Source: Ichthyophis bannanicus
Taxonomy: Eukaryota > Chordata > Amphibia > Gymnophiona > Ichthyophiidae
Assembly: GCA_033557465.1 (NCBI GenBank)
Contig: CM066045.1
Coordinates: forward strand, 133,693,596-133,757,595
Reading direction: 5' to 3'
Length of the DNA stretch: 64,000 nucleotides
Below, in pieces: positions 41,530 to 51,156 of the stretch. Made by a program: the position numbers and the translations under genes. Each line of letters opens with the position of its first letter. The stretch's first letter is position 1. Under the pieces are notes generated by a model. The model was given only the letters and a program-made list of their open reading frames with translations. It ran no database searches and was not told the DNA's origin.

Positions 41530-43480
41530 TCCTATCGGCACAGCACATTGCGGAGAACGAGAATGTGCAGGCCTATTATCTAAGCAGTCGCCTTCTCGAT
41601 ATGAGTGAGTGGGAGCTGGCATCTTGGGTCTTCGAACGCATAGTGAGACACTGGGGGATTCCATACATTGATCTCATGACTACAACTTCCAGTGCGAAGG
41701 CACCCCTCTTTTTCAGTTGGCGGAAGGACACTAGGTCAAGGGGAGTGGACAGTCTGGTCCAAGCATTGCCTCTAGTTCTCCTCTTATATATCTTTTCTCC
41801 ATGGCCCATAATTGCCTGAGTTCTTTGCAGAATAGAGGCTCTTCCCTGTCTGTTTTTCATGTTCCAGATGGGCCACAGCGCCCATGGCATGTGGATCTCA
41901 TTCATCTTTTGGTGTCATCTCCTTTACCTCTCGGAACATGCAGGGAGTTGCTTTGGGAGGGGTCTGGTCCTCATGGAAAACCTTCCTCCCTTCTCACTTA
42001 TGGTTTGGTCCTTGAGAAGCTTTGCCTAATCTGCAAGGGTTATTCCACAACAGTGGTGGACACTCTATTTCATGCTAGATGCCATTCTACGTTGTTGGCC
42101 TATATCTGTGTCTGGTGCCTCTTTCAGAAATGGTGTCGCCTCTGCAAAGTGTCGCCATGGCGGGTACAGCTTCCCTCTGTGCTCATTTTCCTGCAGGATG
42201 GCCTTGAAAAGGGTTCACTTGAAGCTCCTTCAAAGTGCAGGTTGCAGCGCTTTCCCCCTTCAGAGGGCCGTTATCCGTCCTTTCCCTAGCTTGCCACTAG
42301 TACGTGGCTCGGTTTTTTAAAGGAGTCTGGACGGTGCACCCTCCAGTTTGACTGGTGGTTCTTCCTTGTGACCTAACTATTGTTTGGGTTCTCATGTGAC
42401 TGCCCTTTGAGCCTTTTGAAGTGAGCTATGCTTAAGGATTTGTCTCTTAAGGCTATATTTTTGGTGGCCATGACCTCGACGTGCCATATCTCAGAGTTAC
42501 AGGCCCTCTCCTGTCGTGATTCCTTCTTGTTCATCTGAAGATGTTACCTCGCAGCCGGAGCCTTCCTTTCTGCCCAAGGTGATGTCATCCTTTAATGTCA
42601 ATCAAATCGTCTCTACACCATCCTTTACATTGAATCAATGTTTGGGAAAGGATAAGAGCCTGTGTTTCTTGGATGTCTGCAGGGTCTTACATATTTGGAG
42701 GACACAAACTCCTTCCAGATGTTTCTATCACTTGTTGATCCTCTTTCCGGTCTCAGTTGCTGGATTAGAGAGTCCATTTCATCGGCGTATTTGCTAGCAG
42801 GCAAAATGGTTAAACCAGGGTTGAAAACCCATTCTACTTTCTTCCAGGCTGTATCATGGGTGGAGTTGTTCATTGTGTTGCTGCTGGATATTTGTAGGGT
42901 GACGATAGGGTCTTCCTTATCCACTTTCCTGAAACATTACCACTTGGATGTCCAAGTTCGATCAGCAGCTCATTTTAGCACTCAGGTGCTTGCTGCTGCA
43001 TTGCCTTCCCACCCAGTCGTGGCTTAGCTTTTTGTTCTTCCCACTTGTCTGGACTGGTCTAGCAGGAAGATCTGGAAGGGGAAATTTTACTTAATGATTT
43101 CCTTTCCTTTCCTGGAGTCCGCCCATATTTTCATCTTTGCTAGGGCTGTTAGTTGAGAGACTGGCTTCTGTTCTTGTTGATTCTGTATATAGTTCATAAC
43201 TTTGGCTTTCTCTGTTCATTGTTCTGGGGCATGTTTTGATTTGAGGGACCCCTTTAGAGGATCCTCCAGGGATTCCATTTGCTCTGTTACAAAAATACTG
43301 GAGAGTGCCCCTAGCTGCACTGAGTTCTATTCTAGTGCTGATGGTATCACAGCACTGTTCTGTTTTTTTTTTCCTCTGCCTCCGTCATCTGTAGGTTGGG
43401 GGAGATAACCCACTTGTCTGGACTGGTCTAGCAGGACTTCAGGAAAGGAAATTATCAGTAAGTGAAATTTCCCCTTTTCA
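41530..43480 (+). mobile_element. DIRS-d, right piece (RNase H end, recombinase, right terminus)
   Basis: The frame resumes with AENENVQAYYLSSRLLDMSE and WELASWVFERIVRHWG, the RNase H/bridge region of DIRS. The N-terminal part of the tyrosine recombinase follows (LLTYGLVLEKLCLICKGYST). The rest of the recombinase is decayed. The motif CTTGTCTGGACTGGTCTAGC, reverse complement of the DIRS left end, occurs twice about 370 bases apart (43046 and 43411), matching the inverted-terminal-repeat and internal complementary-region design of DIRS. Confidence 0.75.
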
Positions 43481-43988
43481 TTTTGTTTGGGTGTCACTTT
43501 TTTGGTTACGGGGATCAATCATCAACAGTGCATACTCTTTGAACAACTTGTATACTGTTGATGACACGGGGGAAAATTTTCAGATTTATTTTTCTTGTCA
43601 TTTCAGGTTAAAAATGATATGAAATGACATCTCTAGTTCTTATGTTCCTTGTTCAACATAGCATTTTGGGTTACTAGTGTTTCTGGGGAGAAGGGTTTAT
43701 TGCATTCTGATTCACTTCCTAAAGTCTTAAAACACTTCCTTCGTTCTTGGTGGCCTGATTTATAGAGCTGACTAATCTCAATTTTAAAAACCATCTTGCA
43801 TTTTGTTACAGAGCAGAGGGCACCATGATTCTAAAGAGATTTGCCAGCTGTGGCGAAGGTGTATGGGCTCTTTGTACTATCCCTTAGAAGATGCCTGAGA
43901 TGTAATTATGTAATTCCATTTTTTGAGAAGTTTTCTCCTCCATAATTCATTGTGCCATGTCCTCTTTTTTTTTTTATGTGTTTTTAAG
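43481..43988 (+). other. End of TTC12 intron 2
   Basis: Unique-looking AT-rich intron sequence with no recognised element. It ends with a T-rich tract (43970-43985) and acceptor TTTTTAAG at 43988. Confidence 0.6.
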
Positions 43989-44173
43989 CTGAACTGATCC
44001 AAGGGCTGAGCTCTGAAGACCCAGATGTATGTCAGAGAGCGGCTTCTGAAGCTGATAAGAGAATATCAACTTTTGACAAAGAAGATGTAAAAGAAGTAGA
44101 AGGATGCTGGACCAGACTGAACAAAACTATGATTAACTCTTCGCCTGGTCACCAGTCCTCTCATCTCCCCCCT
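43989..44173 (+). CDS. TTC12: TTC12 exon
   Basis: Acceptor AAG ends at 43988 and donor GTAAGC starts at 44174. The exon is 185 bases: two bases complete the split codon (Ser) and 61 codons follow. It encodes ELIQGLSSEDPDVCQRAAS, then EADKRI, and ends with TRLNKTMINSSPG and PP. The blocks LIQ..SSEDP and LNKTMI are conserved in TTC12 N-termini. Phase agrees with the exon at 9301-9390. Confidence 0.9.
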
Positions 44174-44786
44174 GTAAGCCTTCCCTCTCCTTTCTGACCA
44201 CTAAATTTGTTGGGCTTCTGAAACATTGACCATGACTGAGACACACTGAAGCATTTTTTAGGTGGGAGCGATAGTGCAAAATGATTGTTCAATTTAAAAA
44301 AATATATCCAGAGGAGTTAGTTTTGAGGTGGCATTAGTTGCACTCGTGCTATTTGTGCCAAGCAGGTAGTTTGGGCAGTAGCTGTGCTGCTGTAGGAACA
44401 CCCCTTTCCTGCCTAGTTGCCATCCTGACACACATTACCAAGGTAGCACAGGGTTTTAGCACATGGCCCAACACTATATTTTAGCATGGCACCCAAACTG
44501 TGCATTCAACACTGCACTACCAGGTAGCATAATATAATAAACATGCTTCATAGTTCTGGCAGCAGTTCTGTCCCTTCACTCAGGTCTACCTAGCACTCTT
44601 CAAAAGCCATTTCAAAAAAAGTAGGTTTTAAATTCCTTCTTGAATTTCTTTAGCAAAGATTCTGTTCTTATGTAAAGCAGGAGAGAATCCCACAGGGCAG
44701 GGGCTAGAAAAAAGAAAGCTGATTGTCCGGTTAATTTGTGGTAAGCTAAGTAATTGGATGGTATCTGAGTATATCATACAGGTAGG
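44174..44786 (+). other. Start of TTC12 intron 3
   Basis: Intron sequence with no recognised gene. The part near 44590-44760 (AAAAGCCATTTCAAAAAAAG onwards) may be an old dispersed repeat, which I cannot name. Confidence 0.5.
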
Positions 44787-45202
44787 CAGGGCCAGCTTAA
44801 AAGGTGAGCCAGTGAGGAATTAGCTTATTGTGTGTCCCAAGCTAATTCCTCACTGACTCACTCCAAGAGCCAGCCACCTCCTGCATTGTGCCTCTGTGGC
44901 CATATTAATGCTTAACACAGCTGCAGAAGCATTTGCTCCCAAGGATGTGAAACCCGAGGGTTTCTGCTGCTCTAGGCAAACCCTCTGTGCCATCCCACAG
45001 AGGACTGCACCACCACCCAACCTGCCATGCTGCCCCCCCTCCCCTGGCATCCACTATCTTTCACTGAAGTGACGGCTAAACTGCCGCTTCAGAGCTGTCA
45101 GGCCGTAAAGTGCTCATGCACATGCATGCTCATGGCCTGCCTAGTGGACAGGCTGCCCCCGCCTGCACGGCAACATTTCTAATAACGCAAAAATAAGCAC
45201 TT
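44787..45202 (+). mobile_element. hAT-3, left piece (terminal repeat and palindrome arm)
   Basis: It starts CAGGGCCAGC, like the reverse complement of the right end of hAT-2. It includes a 23-base stem hairpin (44804-44861). The sequence up to the DIRS insertion (TTAATGCTTAACACAG, then AAAATAAGCACTTCC) recurs inverted just right of the DIRS (54843-54980: GGAAGTGCTTATTTTTG, then TTAAGCATTAATACGG). The DIRS therefore split a long palindrome. The right terminal repeat was not found. Confidence 0.5.
44804..44861. repeat. Hairpin, 23-bp stem
   Basis: The left stem 44804-44826 pairs with 44839-44861 with one mismatch (GTGAG[C/T]CAGTGAGGAAT), around a 12-base loop. It lies just inside the terminal repeat of hAT-3. 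Confidence 0.85.
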
Positions 45203-45706
45203 CCATATCGTCCTGCTAGATCAGTCCAGACAAGTGGGTTGTGTTCCTCTACCAACAGATTGGCGGAGACAGAGAACCAATGAAAAGCCCCGGTTTCTCC
45301 AGGAGCAAGAAGGAAGTCAGTCCTCACATATAGGTGACATCGGCACCGATGGAGCTCTCGAAGAAGCATCCCCCAGCTTTCAAAGAAAGCCTTTGGGAGA
45401 TGCTACCACGCATGTGTGGTCCCCTTTGCGCCCAAGGGTGTCATCTTACTCAGTCTCCCTTTTTCTGTGAAGCTCTTCAGACGTTCGTCTGGCTTGTCCC
45501 TGGAAGAAGTTGATTTTTCTCTCCAAGTTTCATACTCGCCTCCGGTATCACACCAGTACTCTTCCCGCCACCCGATCTCGCTGCCTTTGTGTCGAGTTTG
45601 GGTCTTTTTTTGTAGTTTGTTTCTTAATTTTCTGGTGTCGTGGCGCCTTTTTTTCCAACTGGCAGCCCAGCGAGTCTTCGACCTCGCAGGGTTACTTTTT
45701 TCCCCC

Positions 45707-47510
45707 ATGGCTACTGCTGGCTTTAAGAAGTGTGATTGGTCCTCAAATTATGTCTTGACCGACACACACGACTGCTGTCTTCGCTGCCTCGGGCCAGACC
45801 ACGTCCCGGCAGCATGCGGTCTTTGCAAGAGGATGTCCAGCAAGGCCCTCAAGAGCTGCCAGCAGCAGCACGATAAGTTTTTCCCCAAGTCTCCGATGCT
45901 TCTGAAGGCCAGAGCCTCGTCAGAAGCCTCGACACATTGAGAGGACCCTTCCAAGCTCGAGGCCCGCTGTGGGTCTTTAGAAAGGGAGTCTCCCTTGAGG
46001 GAACCCAAGAAGAAGAAGAAACCCTTGAAGGCAGCATCCTTGGATGGATCCGACTGACTGGGTGCCCCCTGGGCCAGGTCCTGCAGTCGAAGACGCTCAT
46101 CCAAGGCATCGGAGAAGGAGCGGTCTGCAAAGGTTCCCCGGAAGGATTCGACCTCGGACTGGCCTCACTACTACTACTACTACTACTGCTGAGCATTTGT
46201 ATAGTGCTACAAGTCGTACGCAGCGCTGCATAGACATGTAAGAGACAGTCTCTGCTCATTGGAGCTTACAGTCTAGTCAAGACAAACACAGAAGGTGTAG
46301 GCAGGGATAAAGCAAGGGTAAAGAAAAAGGAGATCAAGTGAGTCAAGATCCAAAAGCAGCAGCCTCAGTCCCCAGACACCATCCTTGTCAAGGATTCCCC
46401 TTCGGGGGAGCTGGCACTGGGCCTGAGTCCCTCGGTGCCTGCGCCAAAGGCTGCGGAGCCTTCTGGCTTGGAGTCCAGAATGGCGACCCTGGAGAGCAGT
46501 TTGTCTGCCTTCATGGACCAGCAGCGGGTGCTGTTATCTGGTTCATCCGCTCCGACCACCGGGCCCTTGATGTCACAGACGTCCCTGGAGGCCAAGCCGA
46601 TCCTTGAGATCCTTCAGTCTCGAGTTGTTCCTCGGCCAAGGTCTCGATCTGGTTCCCACTCAACGGGACCCCGATCATCCCTGGCAAGTGTGCCGGGCTC
46701 TGGCTGCAAAGCATCAGGAGCCCTGAGGCTCGCGGAGCAGCCCTCCTATGAGTTCTCCGAGTGGGAGACAGAGGATGAGGAGTCCCCTGATACCCTTCGC
46801 CACTGCGATGTCCCATCAGACTCTCCCGTCTCGGAGCCTTGACGGCGGTCACCGCCGGAGGATATGGGCTTCCTCGATTTTGTCAAGGATATGTCTAAGA
46901 CCCTTGCGTTCCCTACGGAGTTGGAAGATGACTGTCGGGTGGATAAATTGAAAATCCTCCAGTACAAGGCTCTTCCTAGGGAATCGCTCACGGTGCCTAT
47001 CCCTCCCATCCTGGAACAACTGATGCTCCATATGTGCGAGACACTGGCGTCGCGCAAATGGCTCGATTCAGTGTATCGAGTCCATGGGAGCCCAGGCTCC
47101 CAGAAATCACAGCTGCCACATAACTCCATGGTGGTGGAGTCGGCCATGTGTCAGCTGAAAAGCCAGAAGATACACTTCTCTGTGCCCCCCCCAACAGGGA
47201 GGCTCACACCTTGGATGCCCTCGGCAGAGAGTGTTACCAGGGCTCGATGCTCATCAGCCGCATCCAGGCCTACCAGCTGTACATGGGCATGTACCTGAGG
47301 GACCTGGCGAAAGAGCTGGCCGGGTTCTCAGCTGGTCTTTCCGAGGAACCCCTGCAGCGGTTCAAGAACCTGGCTAAGGCAGTCCGTGAGTGCTCCAAGT
47401 ACATGTCTCAAGCGGCATATGATGGGTTTGAATCAGTAGCTCCAGTAGCAGCAGCAGGCATCATTGCATGGCACCAAGCTTGGCTACAGTCGTCCAACCT
47501 CGAGTAGTGG
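45707..47510 (+). pseudogene. DIRS-f gag-like protein, broken
   Basis: It starts at ATG 45707 (MATAGFKKCDWSSNY) with a Cys/His cluster (CCLRCLGPDH, then CGLCKRMS) typical of DIRS gag N-termini. A stop after about 77 codons, a repeat insertion (46163-46345), a stop at 46840-46842 and a frame change near 47180 at a C7 run interrupt it. Later blocks are FLDFVKDMSKTLAFPTEL, YRVHGSPGSQKSQLPH and AKELAGFSAGLSEEPLQRF. Confidence 0.65.
46163..46345 (+). repeat. Short repeat insertion headed by (CTA)n
   Basis: An array of eight CTA/CTG triplets is followed by TTTGTATAGTGCTACAAGTC, then ACGCAGCGCTGCATAGACAT and GAGACAGTCTCTGCTC. It interrupts the gag frame of DIRS-f. It looks like a short interspersed repeat; I cannot name the family. 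Confidence 0.5.
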
Positions 47511-48019
47511 GTTAGGACAAATTGTTTGAAGTCCCATGCTAAGGAGAGAACCTCTTGACCGATAAGGCTGCCGAGCTGGAGACTGAGTTCATGATGAGGA
47601 CCAGGCTCTCCAAAAAAAACCCACTGCCCCTCCCTGAAGGAAGGGCTCGGGTAAAAAGTCCTTCTACCCAAGGAAAGGGGCTGCTTACAGAAATTACCCA
47701 CCATTTCAGGCCTCCCCAGCTCCCCAACAGGGTCAGCAGGCCGAGGGACATGGGCATGGCCCTCATAAGCAGAAAGTTCCAAAAACCCAGGCACCGGCTC
47801 CGGCCCAGCCAGGTGGGAGTTTTTGATTCCTTGAGCATAGCCTCTCTACCCCAAGGAGATCAGCAGCCCACAGGGGGACGTCTGGTCCACTATGCCCAGA
47901 GGTGGCTGACCATCACCACCGACTCCTAGACATTTTGGGTGGTCAGAGAGGGCTACCTCCTCCATCTGACTCAGACACCTCCCCCCTTATTTTCCGGGAG
48001 AGCCCCTCAGGTCTCCCCT

Positions 48020-48640
48020 CTACTGGGACCTTCTGCTGAAGGAGTTGGCAGGTCTTCTCGAGGACAAAGTGGTGGAACCGGTGCCCCACCATCTCAAGGG
48101 CAGGGGGTTCTACTCCAGGTATTTCCTCATGCCAACCTCAACAAATTCCTGGTGAGGGAGAAGTTCAAGATGCTCTCCCTTGGAAGATTGCTGCCCTACC
48201 TCCAGTAGGGAGATTGGCTAAACTCCTTAGATCTCAAGGATGCCTATATACATATCCTCATTCACCAAAACCACAGGCAGTACCTGCGGTTCATAGTGTG
48301 GGGCGGGCACTATCAGTACAGGGTGCTCCCTTTCGACTTGGCTTCTGCCCCAAGGGTCTTCACAAAATGCTTGGCGGTCATGACCGCCTTCCTCCGTCTC
48401 CAGGGGTCTTTGTCTTCCTCTATCTGGACGACTAGCTCATAAAGGGAGGCACGGCTTCAGAAGTGCGGCAGGCCACCACACGCACCTTCCAGGTTTTGCA
48501 GCACTTGGGTTTTGTCATAAACTACCCCAAGTTTCACCTCCTCCCGACACATTACCTGGAGTTCATTGGGGCAAAGCTGGATACTCTCCAGTCAAAGGCC
48601 GTCCTGCCCAGGGACCGAGCTGACCATCTCAGGACCCTGG
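48020..48640 (+). pseudogene. DIRS-f reverse transcriptase, broken
   Basis: In alternating frames the region encodes a DIRS RT: LNSLDLKDAYIHILIHQNHR, YRVLPFDLASAPRVFTK and the catalytic FLYLDD directly followed by a stop (48433-48435 region). Then come QATTRTFQVLQHLGFVINY and FIGAKLDTLQSKAVLP. The stop directly after the catalytic motif and several frame changes inactivate it. Confidence 0.7.
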
Positions 48641-49650
48641 CATGAGATATTCAGCCCTGTCCCTCTGTGCCCACTCGGCTTCTCCTGCGCTTTCTCAGGC
48701 ACATGGCCTCCATGGTCCATGTCACCTCCACGCCTCCACATGACGGCGGCGCAGTGGTGTCTCAGAAACCAGTGGACTCTGGCCATGAGGTGCCTTCGAG
48801 ACAGAGTCTCTGTAACACGTCAACTGGCAGACTCTCTGGTCTGGTAGCAGTCTCTCCAGTGTCTTGAGGCGGGCATGCCTTTTCAGGCCCTGAACCCTGA
48901 CAAGGTCCTCACCACAGACACCTCCCTGCGGGGAGTTCCACACCTAGGGCAGTTGGTCACCAGATGAGAGCACCCACCAGATCAACCTCCTGGATCTGTG
49001 GGTGATATACTTAGCCCTATGAGCCTTTCGCCACCACCTGTGTCACCAGCTGGTGCTGGTCCAAACGGACAACCAGGTGGCGATGTTCTATGTGAACAAA
49101 CAGGGGGCTATGGGGTCTCATGCCCTCTGCCAGGAGGAGGTGGTCTTCTGCTCATACACAATCCAACAGATATTCTCCTGCGGGCAGTATACTTACTAGG
49201 CCAGAGCAACCTGTTGGTTGACAGGCTGAGCAGAGTCCTCCAGCTGCACGAGTGTCGGCTGGACCCCACTGTGGCCGACCGGCTCATCCACACCTGGGGG
49301 AAACTCATGATAGACCTGTTTGCAAGCCCAGACAACTTCCATTTGCCCCGCTTCTGTTACCAGCAGGCCCACCCTTCCTGGGTGGCAGCGGACGTGTTCC
49401 TCGTCTCGTGTTCGGAGGGCCTCATGTATGCCTTCCCTCTCATGCTGCTGTTTGCCAAAACTTTGTTCAGGACCCTCTTTGACAAGACCTCGCTTATCCT
49501 GATAGCCCCTGGTAGCCCAGGCAACTGTGGTTCCCACTGCTCCTCCAGTTAACGGTGGAGACCCCCATCCCATTGGGGAACTCTCCGTGATTCCTGCCTT
49601 AGGAAGGGGACTCTTCTGCACCCCAACCTGGGGTCCCTGTAACTGACAGC

Positions 49651-50720
49651 ATGGCTGCTGAAAGGGTGTCCCTAGCCCCTTTCAGCATCTCAGGTGAGGT
49701 GGAGGAGATCCTACTGGCCTCTCGCAAGGCCTCTACTAGGAAAGCTTATGCTCTCAAGTGGCGCAGGTTTTCAGCCTGGCATGCTGAGCACGGGACTGAC
49801 CCGTTCTGCCCGGTGGGACTGGTGTTACAGTACCTTCTCCACCTCTCGCAATACGGGCTTAAGTCTACCTCTGTCCTGGTGCACCTTAATGCCCTCGTGG
49901 CAAGCCCCTCTCGGTCCAGCCACTGGTGACCTGTTTTCTTATGGGTCTGCTTTTATTGAAGCCCCTGGTTCGCCCTCTGGCAACTGAATGGGACCTTAAC
50001 GTGGTATTGGGGCAACTCACTCGCCCACCCTTTGAGCCTCTGGCTACTTGCCACCTACGCTACCTCTCCTGGAAGGTGGCGTTCCTGGTTGCACTCACCT
50101 CTGCTCGCAGAATTAGCGAGCTCCAGTGGCGGAGACACCTTTATACCAGGTTCTACATGAACAGAGTGGTGCTCCGCATGCACCCTAAATTTCTTCTGAA
50201 GGTGGTTTCATCCTTCCATCTCAACCAGGAGGAGGTGGTACTTCCTACCTTTTTTCTGAGACCTCACTCCAGTAGGGCGGAGACATTCCTTCATACCTTG
50301 GACTGTAAGAGGGCTTTGTCCTTCTGTATCCAATGGGGCCACTGCCAAGCCACTCAGCTTTTCATCTCCTTTGATCCTAGTAGGCTGGGGGAGGCGGTGA
50401 CCAAGCATATGCTGTCCATCTGGTTGGTGGACTGTATCACCCTCGCCTATGAGCAGGTGGGGATCCCGCTGGAAGGCTGCGTCACGGCGCATCGTGTCAG
50501 GGCCATGGCGGCCTCTGTGGCAAACTTGTGCTCTGTCATACCTTCGCAGCTCATTACTGCCTGGAAAGGGAGTCCCAACGGGACAGTGCTTTCGGCCAGG
50601 TTGTGCACCATCTTTTTGTGCAACTCCTTCCTTCTGGCCCTTCTGTGTTCAGGCTACAGGAGTGCTGGTTTTCATCGAACACAGAAGTCGTATTGTGGTC
50701 TGTGGACATGGACTAAATTG
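49651..50720 (+). pseudogene. DIRS-f tyrosine recombinase, one late frameshift
   Basis: It starts near 49651 with EEILLASRKASTRKAYALKW, the core-binding domain. A frame change near 49925 leads to a long frame (49926-50801) with the catalytic Arg in TSARRISELQ and the HxxR motif in AHRVRAMAAS. The nucleophile region (FAAHYCLE, with the presumed catalytic Tyr, then RDSAFGQVV) lies in a third frame (50528-50716), so a frameshift near 50525 separates Arg/His from Tyr. This enzyme would recombine the circular DIRS intermediate into the genome. Confidence 0.75.
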
Positions 50721-51156
50721 CTCTGCTTGCAGTTCCCCGTGAGGATGCCCGTGCTTTTTCGCTATGGGCTTTCGGTATCCTGTAGCTGGGGAGTCCTATA
50801 GGTGTGAGGACTGACTTCCTGCTTGTTCCCGGAGAAAGCATAGTTACTCACCTGTAACAGGTGTTTTCCGGGGACAGCAGGAATCAGTCCTCACAACCCT
50901 CCCTCCTCCCCTTGGAGTTGCCCCTTTATCATCTTTTATTTTGCCGTCTTTTAGCTATGTCATCTGACTGAGCAAGATGGCACCCTTGGGCGGGAAAGGG
51001 ACCGCGCATGCGTGGTGGCATCTCCCAAAGGCTTTTTTGAAAGCTGGGGGGGATGCTTCCATGAGGCTCCGTCGGTGCCGACGTCGTCCATATGTGAGGA
51101 CTGATTCCTGCTGTCCCCAGAGAACACCTGTTATAGGTGAGTAACTACATTTTCTA

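Larger units (their letters stand above)
45299..51150 (+). mobile_element. DIRS-f, inner DIRS nested in the terminal repeat of DIRS-e
   Basis: The termini are inverted repeats of about 150 bases: CATATAGGTGACATCGGCAC and TCTCGAAGAAGCATCCCCCA at left; complementary GGATGCTTCCATGAGGCTCC and GTCGTCCATATGTGAGGACT at right. An additional copy of the terminal sequence lies just inside the right end (50800-50890). Gag, RT, RNase H and tyrosine recombinase follow in order. The short sequence TTTCT is present at both borders (45294-45298 and 51151-51155). CpG content is higher than in neighbouring old repeats, which suggests a younger copy. Confidence 0.8.

Noticed and set aside
46435..47298. Host Ser-rich protein gene
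   Set aside because: The frame is part of the gag region of DIRS-f, with blocks in DIRS order and terminal repeats on both sides.
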